9,217 nucleotides of DNA from assembly GCA_937880835.1 (NCBI GenBank), contig CALGRN010000104.1, forward strand, positions 1-9,217. Reading direction: 5' to 3'. The stretch comes from an uncultured Prevotella sp. (GTDB taxonomy: Bacteria; Bacteroidota; Bacteroidia; Bacteroidales; Bacteroidaceae). Under the pieces are notes generated by a model. That model saw only the letters and a program-made list of their open reading frames with translations, ran no database searches and was not told where the DNA came from. Both the position numbers and the translations under genes were made by a program. Each line of letters begins with the position of its first letter. Positions within the stretch are counted from its first letter, which is position 1. Below are positions 1 to 6,264 of the stretch, one piece after another.

Positions 1-190
1 CGGATGCAACATCAATGGCATGCTTCACTGCCCAGACAGAAACGAGACTGACAACTACATCAAGCAAGCCGATGACGGCATTGAGCACAGCTTGCAACCT
101 GTTGCCTTTCCATGCGTTCCAGAGCCATTTCAGTATGGTGCGTGCAGTGTATTTCGACTCTTGTATTTTAAGAAGCTCTCTTATTCTCAT
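1..190 (-). CDS. ABC transporter, membrane/ATPase type, N-terminal fragment
   Basis: The reading frame runs from an ATG (complement of 188-190) leftward off the window edge without a stop, giving 63 codons. The protein begins MRIRELLKIQESKYTARTIL, continues through a basic, Trp-rich stretch (about residues 21-33), and enters a hydrophobic helix (about 35-60) ending in WAVKHAIDVAS. This pattern, a short amphipathic lead, a W-rich 'AWKGNRLQAVLN' segment, then a first transmembrane helix, matches my memory of Bacteroidales MsbA-like half-transporters in which the membrane domain precedes the ATPase. The ATPase motifs would lie outside the window and cannot be checked, so substrate and direction are unknown. 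It reads in the same direction as nadK, 143 bp downstream of it, so co-transcription is possible. No other start lies upstream in frame that I would prefer. Confidence 0.62.
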   Translation of the reverse strand, partial: MRIRELLKIQESKYTARTILKWLWNAWKGNRLQAVLNAVIGLLDVVVSLVSVWAVKHAIDVAS

Positions 191-220
191 GTAAAATATA
201 TAGGGATTATTACTTCATTT

Positions 221-295
221 TTACGGCATAATGAACGAAAACGCAATATGATACATCTCTCGTTCATATCAAATATTGCTCCTCGCATGCCGCAA
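221..295. repeat. cluster of overlapping inverted repeats between nadK and the ABC gene
   Basis: Three inverted repeats share this 143-bp gap. TTACGGCAT at 221-229 pairs with ATGCCGCAA at 287-295 (one G·T-type mismatch). ATGAACGA at 231-238 pairs perfectly with TCGTTCAT at 260-267. GCAATAT at 243-249 pairs perfectly with ATATTGC at 273-279. The last two cross each other, so they are mutually exclusive or form a pseudoknot. No T-run follows on the minus strand, so a simple intrinsic terminator is not supported. It could be a leader structure for the ABC gene or a processing site in a nadK-ABC transcript. Function is unknown. Confidence 0.35.
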
Positions 296-333
296 TCAAA
301 TGTTTTCTTTTACGCATTATCTTTACTATATTA

Positions 334-1218
334 CTATCTCGTATCTATTCCCCACATCATTTTGTCATGCAACGTGTTGAAGAAATCTTTTCCTCTGCGT
401 TTTATTATCTTTACGCTGTGCTTGGCTTTTCTTATGGTCAGCTTTGTCTTTTCGTTGACTTTCTCCGACCGTCCGTCTATTGCCACGAGGAAATTATGGC
501 TTCTGCTTTCTATCGTTATTGTTATGAGACTGTTGTCCGGAATTACTATCGGACGCAGATTAAGACTGTGCGGAGCAACGGGAGTAAGACACATGACACC
601 CGTCTGTGGCACTATTATAGGTCCGCCGTTTGAAAGCGAGTATGCCGTAGAACCAGTCGGAGTGCTTATTATCAGTCCGTCAGCCTGATAAGTCACAAGA
701 TGCTCGCCATTGATACATGTGCTTATCGAAATCATCGATGCATTATCACGCTTCAATAAAGCTATATCGTTGAGCGCATAAGGGCTTACACCGATATTCC
801 CTTTGTCTGTTTCGAGCTTTATAACGGCATGTTCTTCCGCTGTATATTCGCCACTGTAAAGAGCATTTATAGAACGTTCTATCTCGTCGGGGCTAACGTT
901 TGCGAGGAAACCAAGACGCCCCATGTTTATTCCCATTATAGGAACTTCCTTGCTTTCGACACGACTTGCCGCTTTAAGAAAAGTACCATCGCCCCCCATT
1001 GATATGACAAAATCGACGTCAAAATTATATCCGTCGAACACGCCAGTTGGTCTTACGTTTGCCAAATGCTCTCGGTTTATGAGATTATAGAACGGTCTGT
1101 CTATGTAAATTTCTGCCTCATGATGTTGTAATACCTTTAAAAGTTTCTGAACAGAAGTCGATTTTCGAGCCTGATATTCATTACCGAACAGGGCGAATTT
1201 TAATTTTTGTGATAACAT
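334..1218 (-). CDS. nadK: NAD kinase
   Basis: This 294-residue cytoplasmic enzyme phosphorylates NAD+ to NADP+ using ATP and is the only usual source of NADP. The family signature GGDGT is at residues 75-79, preceded by the hydrophobic strand DFVISM. The NMGRLGFLA loop follows at 98-106, the NDIAL motif at 150-154, and DGLIISTPTGSTAYSLS at 180-196 with the conserved GGP after it. Length and motif order are normal for bacterial NadK, and no key residue is missing. The gene ends in tandem stops (TAG then TAA on the minus strand). The start is the ATG at 1218; the leader is A/T-rich with no clear Shine-Dalgarno sequence, as is normal in Bacteroidetes. It diverges from the DJ-1 family gene and reads toward the ABC transporter fragment. 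Confidence 0.95.
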   Translation of the reverse strand: MLSQKLKFALFGNEYQARKSTSVQKLLKVLQHHEAEIYIDRPFYNLINREHLANVRPTGVFDGYNFDVDFVISMGGDGTFLKAASRVESKEVPIMGINMGRLGFLANVSPDEIERSINALYSGEYTAEEHAVIKLETDKGNIGVSPYALNDIALLKRDNASMISISTCINGEHLVTYQADGLIISTPTGSTAYSLSNGGPIIVPQTGVMCLTPVAPHSLNLRPIVIPDNSLITITIESRSHNFLVAIDGRSEKVNEKTKLTIRKAKHSVKIIKRRGKDFFNTLHDKMMWGIDTR

Positions 1219-1253
1219 TTTTTATGCTTTTAGACATCTTTATCTGCCTTATA

Positions 1254-1285
1254 TATGGCTAAATGCCAAACATTTATTATATTTG
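1254..1285 (+). promoter_or_regulatory. probable promoter of the DJ-1/ispD pair
   Basis: TATATTTG at 1278-1285, followed by C, is a full match to the Bacteroidetes -7 box TAnnTTTG(C). Twenty bases upstream, TATG at 1254-1257 is a three-of-four match to the -33 box TTTG. Predicted transcription start is near 1292, leaving a leader of about 48 nt before the ATG at 1340. Confidence 0.5.
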
Positions 1286-1302
1286 CAGAAGTATTAATGT
1301 TG

Positions 1303-1310
1303 CAAAAATA
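1303..1310 (-). promoter_or_regulatory. possible -7 box for nadK
   Basis: On the minus strand this reads TATTTTTG, a full match to the Bacteroidetes -7 consensus TAnnTTTG. It would start transcription near 1296 and leave a leader of roughly 78 nt before nadK. I see no good TTTG -33 box 19-21 bp upstream. Together with the forward box at 1278-1285 it forms an inverted repeat (TTTGCA at 1282-1287, TGCAAA at 1301-1306), so the two divergent promoters face and overlap each other. Confidence 0.35.
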
Positions 1311-1339
1311 ATGTTTTTTGCTGAGAAACTGAATAAATT

Positions 1340-1909
1340 ATGGCAAAAGTGTATGAATTTCTTGCCAACGGCTTTGAGGACATTGAGGCTTTGGCAACAG
1401 TTGACATACTGCGTCGCGGAGGTGTTGACATAAAGACGGTGAGTGTAACCGGGAGTGAATTTGTTGAGTCTGCACACGGCGTTACGATAAAAGCGGATAT
1501 GCTTTTTGAGTCTGTCGAGAGTTTTGATGATGCCGAAATGCTGCTCCTTCCGGGTGGTCTTCCGGGTGCAACCAATTTGAATGAACATCAAGGATTGCGC
1601 GATTTGTTGCTTAATCACAATGCTAAGGGAAAGCGAATAGGTGCTATTTGTGCCGCACCATTGGTTCTTGGAAGTCTCGGTATTGTGAAAGGGAAACGTG
1701 CAACATGCTATCCGGGATTTGAAAAATATCTCGAAGGCGCGGAATATACACACGAACTGTTCACCATTGACGGCAATATAATAACGGGAGAAGGTCCTGC
1801 TGCAACTCTGCCTTACGCATATCGAATTCTCTCTTTCTTTACAGATGAAGACACAGTCAAGTCCATTGAGAGTGGAATGAGATACCTACACCTTATCGGT
1901 AAGGAATGA
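1340..1909 (+). CDS. DJ-1/PfpI (YajL-like) family protein
   Basis: A 189-residue cytoplasmic protein of the DJ-1 branch of the DJ-1/PfpI superfamily. The reactive cysteine is Cys104 in GAICAAP, the nucleophile elbow equivalent to human DJ-1 Cys106. The partner glutamate is Glu16 in NGFEDIEAL (DJ-1 Glu18). The strand-loop LLLPGGLPG at 68-76 and ITGEGPAA near 148-155 complete the fold. Family members have been assigned as methylglyoxal-detoxifying glyoxalases, protein deglycases or redox chaperones; the sequence cannot decide between these. Older annotations calling this 'ThiJ, thiamine biosynthesis' are not supported by a mechanism. Its TGA overlaps the ispD ATG in an ATGA arrangement, so the two are likely translated in a coupled way. 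Confidence 0.9.
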   Translation: MAKVYEFLANGFEDIEALATVDILRRGGVDIKTVSVTGSEFVESAHGVTIKADMLFESVESFDDAEMLLLPGGLPGATNLNEHQGLRDLLLNHNAKGKRIGAICAAPLVLGSLGIVKGKRATCYPGFEKYLEGAEYTHELFTIDGNIITGEGPAATLPYAYRILSFFTDEDTVKSIESGMRYLHLIGKE

Positions 1910-2589
1910 AACGTATGGACTATGTTATCATAGTTGCAGGCGGAAAGGGTTTGCGCATGGGTTGCGACATACCGAAACAATTTCTGAAAATATGCGGAGA
2001 ACCCGTTCTTATGCGCACAGTAAGACGTTTCAGGGAGTACAGCGATAGTCTGAAAATAATACTTGTCCTGCCCGAAACACAGCAAGACTATTGGCATCGT
2101 CTTTGCAAAGAATGCGAATTCGATGTCGAATATACTCTTGTAAACGGCGGAGATACGCGCTTCCATTCAGTAAGCAACGGGCTTGCAGCAATACCTCAGA
2201 ATGCCGAAGGCATAGTCGGTGTGCACGATGGGGTGCGTCCTTTCGTGTCATTAGATGTAATAGGGCGTTGCTACGATGCAGCTAAAAGCCTGAAAGCAGT
2301 TATACCTGTGATGCCTGTTATAGAGACTTTGAGGCATGTGAGTGATGATAACACTTCCGAAAACGTGCAACGAAACGATTACAGACTTGTGCAAACACCT
2401 CAGACTTTCGATATTCAGACTTTAAAAAAAGCTTACAGTCAACAGTACAGAGAATGCTTCACAGACGATGCTTCGGTTGTTGAGAATGCCGGAAACAAAG
2501 TATATATGGTGGAAGGAAATCGTGAAAACATAAAGATTACAACACCATTTGACTTGAAAATAGCGGAGGTTGTTGCACGAAACGAATAA
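1906..2589 (+). CDS. ispD: 2-C-methyl-D-erythritol 4-phosphate cytidylyltransferase
   Basis: IspD joins CTP and methylerythritol 4-phosphate to give CDP-methylerythritol, the third step of the MEP isoprenoid pathway, in the cytoplasm. The CTP-binding loop is AGGKGLRM at residues 11-18, with PKQF at 23-26. [13 protein letters not shown] at 81-93 holds the conserved Arg and Ser of the CTP site. VHDGVRPF is at 106-113, FTDDASVVE at 185-193, and GNRENIKIT at 204-212 contains the conserved substrate-site lysine (Lys210). At 227 residues it has normal length with all motifs. The start at 1906 overlaps the upstream stop; Met4 at 1915 is an alternative that would remove the overlap, but family members usually have two to four residues before the first strand, so both are possible. 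No other MEP-pathway gene is nearby. Confidence 0.94.
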   Translation: MKRMDYVIIVAGGKGLRMGCDIPKQFLKICGEPVLMRTVRRFREYSDSLKIILVLPETQQDYWHRLCKECEFDVEYTLVNGGDTRFHSVSNGLAAIPQNAEGIVGVHDGVRPFVSLDVIGRCYDAAKSLKAVIPVMPVIETLRHVSDDNTSENVQRNDYRLVQTPQTFDIQTLKKAYSQQYRECFTDDASVVENAGNKVYMVEGNRENIKITTPFDLKIAEVVARNE

Positions 2590-2743
2590 CATGATGTTTT
2601 CAGAAGCATAGAAACATGATAAGATCTTTCAAATAATGTCGGGCATAAACATTCTTTTCAAGCTTTAAGAATCATATTTCTATCTCAAACCATAACCTCT
2701 GTTTACTTATTATGTCTATAAAAACGAAAAAAGAAAAGCATAA
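2590..2743. other. ispD-recG intergenic region, no clear signals
   Basis: This 154-bp gap is A/T-rich. It has two copies of AACATGAT at 2588-2595 and 2613-2620 and a weak inverted repeat, ATTCTT/AAGAAT, at 2651-2672. I found no convincing Bacteroidetes promoter pair and no GC-rich terminator. A recG promoter probably lies here but I cannot place it. The A-rich run at 2721-2739 just before the recG GTG may help ribosome binding. Confidence 0.4.
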
Positions 2744-4843
2744 GTGACAGACATATTAGAACAAGACGTGATGTACGCTCCGGGCGTAGGACCGAGACGA
2801 AAAGAGATATTGGGCAAAGAGCTTGATATACATTCGTTTCGCGACTTATTGGAATATTATCCATATAAGTATGTTGACCGTAGCAGGATATACGCCATAA
2901 GCGAGCTTGTTTCCGATATGCCTTTCGTGCAGATTAAAGGAAAAATACTCAGTTTTGAAGTGTTTGAAACAGGCAGGAGAAGCAAGCGTGTAGTGGCACA
3001 TTTCTCCGATGGAGCAGGAGTTGTTGACCTCGTATGGTTTTCAAAGGCTCAATATGTAACGAAAAATTATAAATTAGACACCGAATATATTGTGTTCGGA
3101 AGACCTTCCGTATATGGTGGAAGATATCAGTTTGCGCATCCTGAGATAGAACCTGCATCCGAACTGCAACTCTCGTCAATGGGAATGCAACCTTATTATA
3201 TAACCACAGAGAAGATGAAAAATGCGGGAATGACATCCCGTGCTATCGAAAAGATAACCAAAGGCTTATTGGAACGAATACAAACCCCGTTGCCCGAGAC
3301 TCTTCCGCCATATATAGTCAATCCTCTTCACCTCGTATCTCGCGACACCGCATTCCGCAACATACACTACCCGAAGAATGCTTACGACATGCAGCGTGCG
3401 CGTCTCAGACTGAAATTCGAAGAACTTTTCTATGTCCAGCTTAACATTCTCAGATATGCAAGCGACCATCGCCGCAAGTACAGAGGTTATGTTTTTTCTC
3501 ATGTAGGCAATCATTTCAATTCTTTCTACAAAAACAATCTCCCTTTTCCACTTACCGAAGCGCAGAAGCGTGTCATGCGTGAGATACGCAAAGACATGGT
3601 CAGCGGAAAGCAAATGAACCGTTTGTTGCAGGGCGATGTGGGTTCTGGCAAAACACTTGTTGCGCTGATGTCCATGCTCATTGCCATCGACAACGGTTAT
3701 CAGGCGTGCATAGTCGCCCCTACGGAGATACTCGCCGAACAGCACCTTGCAACAATAAAGCAATTCCTTAAAGGCATGGATATCCGCATAGAATTGCTCA
3801 CCGGTATAGTGAAAGGCAAGCGAAGAGAGGCTGTTTTGAGCGGACTTGTAGAAGGAAAAGTGAATATTCTCGTAGGAACTCATGCCGTTATAGAAGACAA
3901 CGTTCAGTTTTCACAACTCGGTCTGGCTGTGATTGACGAGCAGCACCGCTTCGGTGTAAAGCAAAGAGCAAAACTGTGGAGCAAGAATATAAATCCTCCT
4001 CACGTGCTTGTAATGACAGCTACGCCCATACCAAGAACGCTTGCAATGACCATTTACGGAGATCTTGACGTGAGTGTAATAGACGAATTGCCGCCCGGAC
4101 GAAAGCCGGTGATGACCGTTCATAAGTATGACGAACAGACAACGAGTCTGTATAACGGTATCAGACAGCAGGTAAATGAAGGCAGACAGGTTTATATCGT
4201 ATTTCCGTTGATACAGGAAAGCGAAAAAAGCGACCTTAAAAACCTTGAAGACGGCTTTGTTATGTTGCAGGAAGTATTTCCCGAATACCGTCTCAGTAAA
4301 GTTCACGGAAAGATGAAGTCGAAAGAAAAAGAAGACGAGATGCAGCGTTTCGTGAGCGGAGAAACACAGATACTTGTAGCCACAACTGTCATTGAAGTAG
4401 GCGTAAACGTACCCAATGCGTCAGTCATGGTAATTCTCAATGCCGAACGCTTCGGTCTTTCGCAATTGCATCAGTTGCGCGGACGCGTCGGCAGAGGAGC
4501 AGATCAGTCGTATTGCATACTTGTAACAAGTCATAAGTTAAGTGATGAAACGCGCAAGCGAATAGACATAATGACAGAAACAAACGACGGTTTTCGCATT
4601 GCCGAAGCAGACTTAAAGCTGCGCGGTCCGGGAGATCTAGAAGGCACACAGCAAAGCGGTATTGCTTTTGATTTGAAGATAGCAGACATCGCTCGTGACG
4701 GTCAGATTGTGCAAATGGCGCGCGACGAGGCTCAAAAAATAATAGATGCCGATCCTACTTGCGAAAAAAATGAATATCGTATGCTGTGGGATCGTCTTGC
4801 CGCTCTACGCAAGACAAACATCAACTGGGCTGCAATCTCCTGA
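2744..4843 (+). CDS. recG: ATP-dependent DNA helicase RecG
   Basis: RecG is a monomeric superfamily 2 helicase that reverses stalled replication forks and migrates Holliday junctions. At 699 residues the length is usual. The N-terminal wedge domain (about 1-200) begins with a helix-hairpin segment, YAPGVGPRRKEILGKELDI (residues 11-29), and the PYKYVDRS signature. Helicase motifs follow: Walker A GDVGSGKT at 297-304, the DEQH box at 398-401, TATPIPRTLAM after it, and QLHQLRGRVGRG at 574-585 (motif VI). The start is GTG at 2744. The in-frame codon just before it is TAA, so no extension is possible. A start at the ATG at 2771 would remove residues that align with the usual 'DILxQDVMYxPGVG' opening, so GTG is preferred. 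It stands apart from ispD and the B6 operon by gaps of 154 and 352 bp. Confidence 0.96.
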   Translation: MTDILEQDVMYAPGVGPRRKEILGKELDIHSFRDLLEYYPYKYVDRSRIYAISELVSDMPFVQIKGKILSFEVFETGRRSKRVVAHFSDGAGVVDLVWFSKAQYVTKNYKLDTEYIVFGRPSVYGGRYQFAHPEIEPASELQLSSMGMQPYYITTEKMKNAGMTSRAIEKITKGLLERIQTPLPETLPPYIVNPLHLVSRDTAFRNIHYPKNAYDMQRARLRLKFEELFYVQLNILRYASDHRRKYRGYVFSHVGNHFNSFYKNNLPFPLTEAQKRVMREIRKDMVSGKQMNRLLQGDVGSGKTLVALMSMLIAIDNGYQACIVAPTEILAEQHLATIKQFLKGMDIRIELLTGIVKGKRREAVLSGLVEGKVNILVGTHAVIEDNVQFSQLGLAVIDEQHRFGVKQRAKLWSKNINPPHVLVMTATPIPRTLAMTIYGDLDVSVIDELPPGRKPVMTVHKYDEQTTSLYNGIRQQVNEGRQVYIVFPLIQESEKSDLKNLEDGFVMLQEVFPEYRLSKVHGKMKSKEKEDEMQRFVSGETQILVATTVIEVGVNVPNASVMVILNAERFGLSQLHQLRGRVGRGADQSYCILVTSHKLSDETRKRIDIMTETNDGFRIAEADLKLRGPGDLEGTQQSGIAFDLKIADIARDGQIVQMARDEAQKIIDADPTCEKNEYRMLWDRLAALRKTNINWAAIS

Positions 4844-4913
4844 TGGTTTTGCATCCGATAATGTTCTTTGCATTTATTTTTCCATGAGATTTCCATTTCT
4901 TGCAAACAGCATA

Positions 4914-4929
4914 ATATGCACTTGCATAT
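4914..4929. repeat. 16-bp palindrome, possible protein-binding site
   Basis: ATATGCA (4914-4920) and TGCATAT (4923-4929) are perfect inverted 7-bp arms separated by CT. A two-base loop is too tight for a good RNA hairpin, so a dimeric protein site in DNA is more likely than a terminator. It lies 71 bp after recG and about 230 bp before the proposed pdx promoter. Confidence 0.35.
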
Positions 4930-4968
4930 CCGTAAGATAACACCTTATTATATCATACAAAAACAGTG

Positions 4969-5068
4969 GAAATCCAAAAGTTATCCTTTTACCCTCCAAA
5001 AGCTATCCTTTTGCATTGCAAAACAATTACTTTTGGAGGGTAAAAGGATAACTTTTGAAATTGATTTC
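4969..5068. repeat. 22-bp-periodic palindromic element (REP/MITE-like)
   Basis: A perfect 28-bp inverted repeat has its left arm at 4975-5002 and right arm at 5030-5057, with a 27-base centre. Arms extend outward past a small bulge by GAAATC (4969-4974) and GATTTC (5063-5068). Inside, a 17-bp direct repeat CCAAAAGTTATCCTTTT at 4974-4990 recurs at 4996-5012 with one change (T to C), a 22-bp period. Two more degenerate units in the same phase (5018-5039 and 5040-5061) keep the AAAA...CTTTT outline. The centre also holds TTTTGCA-T-TGCAAAA (5009-5023). A transcript could fold into a very stable hairpin on either strand, so it may terminate recG. AAAAG/CTTTTGCA palindromes resemble dispersed intergenic repeats I recall from Prevotella genomes, which I could not verify. 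No transposase is present. Confidence 0.7.
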
Positions 5069-5115
5069 ATATATTTCCTTATTCTCAGTTCATAATCAAG
5101 GCTTATACAAAATGA

Positions 5116-5140
5116 TGTTTTCATTGTCATAATGAGAACA
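5116..5140. promoter_or_regulatory. candidate operator for the pdx operon
   Basis: TGTTTTCATT (5116-5125) and AATGAGAACA (5131-5140) are inverted arms of 10 bp with one mismatch around a 5-bp centre. The dyad ends 3 bp before the proposed -33 box (5144). This is where an activator or repressor of the promoter would be expected to bind. The adjacent regulator gene is the obvious candidate, but no binding evidence exists in the sequence. Confidence 0.4.
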
Positions 5141-5143
5141 ACA

Positions 5144-5175
5144 TTTGTGCGTATCGTTTTTTTTTCTTTCCTTTG
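5144..5175 (+). promoter_or_regulatory. promoter of the pdx operon
   Basis: TTTG at 5144-5147 (-33) and TTCCTTTG at 5168-5175 (-7, followed by C) are separated by 20 bp, the spacing expected for the Bacteroidetes housekeeping sigma factor. The -7 box differs from TAnnTTTG only at the second base. Transcription would begin near 5182, giving a very short leader of about 14 nt before the ATG at 5196. The spacer contains a run of nine T residues (5157-5165). Confidence 0.55.
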
Positions 5176-5195
5176 CATCCGTAATTTCAGAGGCT

Positions 5196-6260
5196 ATGAC
5201 ACATAATACCATACTCACAATAACAGGCTCTGACAGCACAGGAGGTTCGGGAGTACAGGCTGATATAAAAACAATATCGGCTCTGGGTGGGTATGCCGTA
5301 TCTGCAATAACATCGATAACGGTGCAGAATACGCTCGGTATTCAGGAGTTTTTCGATTTGCCTGCCGACATCGTTTCGGGACAGATAGCCGCCATAATAG
5401 ACGATGTAGAACCGGAAGTGGTGAAAATAGGCATGGTAAGGAATATAAAGGTGCTGTCCGAAATAACGGAAGCTCTGTATAAATACCGTCCCAGATACAT
5501 CGTTTACGACCCTATCGTGACGTCGAGCTTGGGCGAAATGCTCATGTCGGACGATATTATAAGTACCGTAAAGACGATGATAATACCGCTCTGCACGCTA
5601 ATTATAATAAAGAAAGAGGATGCCGGTCTGCTTATCGGACAACGCTTACGCACAAACGAGGACATGAGAGACGGAGCAAGAAAACTGCTGCGATACGGAT
5701 GCAAAGCGGTAATGATACAGAGCGGAGAAAATGATGATGTGATAGCGATAAATGAAAACGATGGCATTAAAATAACGAACTCGCCTTCGCTTAACCGCAT
5801 AAACGCACACGGACTCGGCAACAGTCTGTCATCAGCAATAGCCACATATCTCGGTCAGGAAATGCCGATAGGCGAGGCAATAGAACATGCCAAGACGTAC
5901 ATAAATCAACAGATAGTGGCTTTCAGCGACCTGAAAGGTCGGAGCAGCGAACTGTATAACGAGTTTATGAGCGAGGTTTCGGCTCACTATATGACTCACA
6001 GCGATGTCAGATTTTATGCTGACAGACTGAATGTGAGCAGCAGATACCTCGCACAAGTAACCAAACGGATAGCCAACAAAGCTCCGAAGACGCTGATAGA
6101 CGACTATCTGATAAGCGAAAGCAAAGTGATGCTGAACTCCACAGACAAGACAGTGCAAGAGATTGCTTATGCTTTGGGATTCAATTCGCAATCGCATTTC
6201 GCAAAGTTTTTCAAGAAAATAGAAGGTATAACACCAAGTAATTATCGTAAAAATCAATAA
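5196..6260 (+). CDS. ThiD-like pseudokinase fused to AraC DNA-binding domain; probable B6 regulator
   Basis: The 354-residue protein has two parts. Residues 4-240 match the ThiD/PdxK-like ribokinase fold: [18 protein letters not shown] (9-26), QNT (44-46), VKIGM (76-80), DPI (105-107). Gly11, Asp23 and Gln44, which contact the pyrimidine in ThiD, are kept at the same numbers. But the TPN motif of the nucleotide side is IIK (137-139), and the catalytic GTGC/GTGD loop is GLGN (206-209), so Asn209 replaces the catalytic Cys/Asp. Residues 250-354 are an AraC-type double helix-turn-helix: [21 protein letters not shown] (first), [23 protein letters not shown] (second), ending [10 protein letters not shown] infer a sensor that binds a B6 or pyrimidine compound and controls transcription. 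The start at 5196 is chosen over an in-frame ATG at 5145 because the family begins just before the first strand and the earlier start lies inside the promoter. pdxS follows after 4 bp. A residual kinase function is not excluded. Confidence 0.85.
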   Translation: MTHNTILTITGSDSTGGSGVQADIKTISALGGYAVSAITSITVQNTLGIQEFFDLPADIVSGQIAAIIDDVEPEVVKIGMVRNIKVLSEITEALYKYRPRYIVYDPIVTSSLGEMLMSDDIISTVKTMIIPLCTLIIIKKEDAGLLIGQRLRTNEDMRDGARKLLRYGCKAVMIQSGENDDVIAINENDGIKITNSPSLNRINAHGLGNSLSSAIATYLGQEMPIGEAIEHAKTYINQQIVAFSDLKGRSSELYNEFMSEVSAHYMTHSDVRFYADRLNVSSRYLAQVTKRIANKAPKTLIDDYLISESKVMLNSTDKTVQEIAYALGFNSQSHFAKFFKKIEGITPSNYRKNQ

Positions 6261-6264
6261 TATT

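Larger units (their letters stand above)
4844..5115. other. recG-pdx intergenic region, non-coding
   Basis: No credible gene lies here on either strand; the short frames consist of low-complexity A/T-rich sequence and repeats. From left to right it holds an A/T-rich stretch after the recG stop, a 16-bp palindrome at 4914-4929, and the repeat element at 4969-5068. Both are entered separately. There is no GC-rich hairpin with a T-run directly after recG, so the large inverted repeat may serve as the recG terminator. Confidence 0.6.

Noticed and set aside
20..688. A 222-codon plus-strand open frame
   Set aside because: It runs antisense across the ABC fragment and the nadK C-terminus, both with clear family motifs; its own protein has no recognisable motif and odd composition.
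1277..1753. A 158-codon minus-strand open frame
   Set aside because: Antisense to the DJ-1 family gene; no recognisable features.
2651..2672. Inverted repeat ATTCTT/AAGAAT as a terminator of ispD
   Set aside because: The stem is 6 bp of mostly A/T with no T-run after it.
3266..3883. A 205-codon minus-strand open frame
   Set aside because: Shadow of recG helicase motifs in another frame; no motif of its own.
4847..4870. TTTG and TTCTTTGC after recG as a promoter
   Set aside because: The spacing is far below the 19-21 bp needed and the -7 box lacks TA.
5009..5057. Insertion sequence remnant
   Set aside because: There is an inverted repeat but no transposase fragment and no target-site duplication that I could identify.
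5145..5195. A 17-codon N-terminal extension of the ThiD-AraC protein, Phe/Ser-rich and resembling a signal peptide
   Set aside because: It would begin inside the -33/-7 promoter region, and the ribokinase fold needs only a few residues before the first strand; a DNA-binding protein should not be exported.
5196..6260. Annotation as an active ThiD (HMP/HMP-P kinase) in thiamine synthesis
   Set aside because: The catalytic GTGC/GTGD and TPN motifs are lost, an AraC domain is fused, and the neighbours are pdxST, not thiamine genes.
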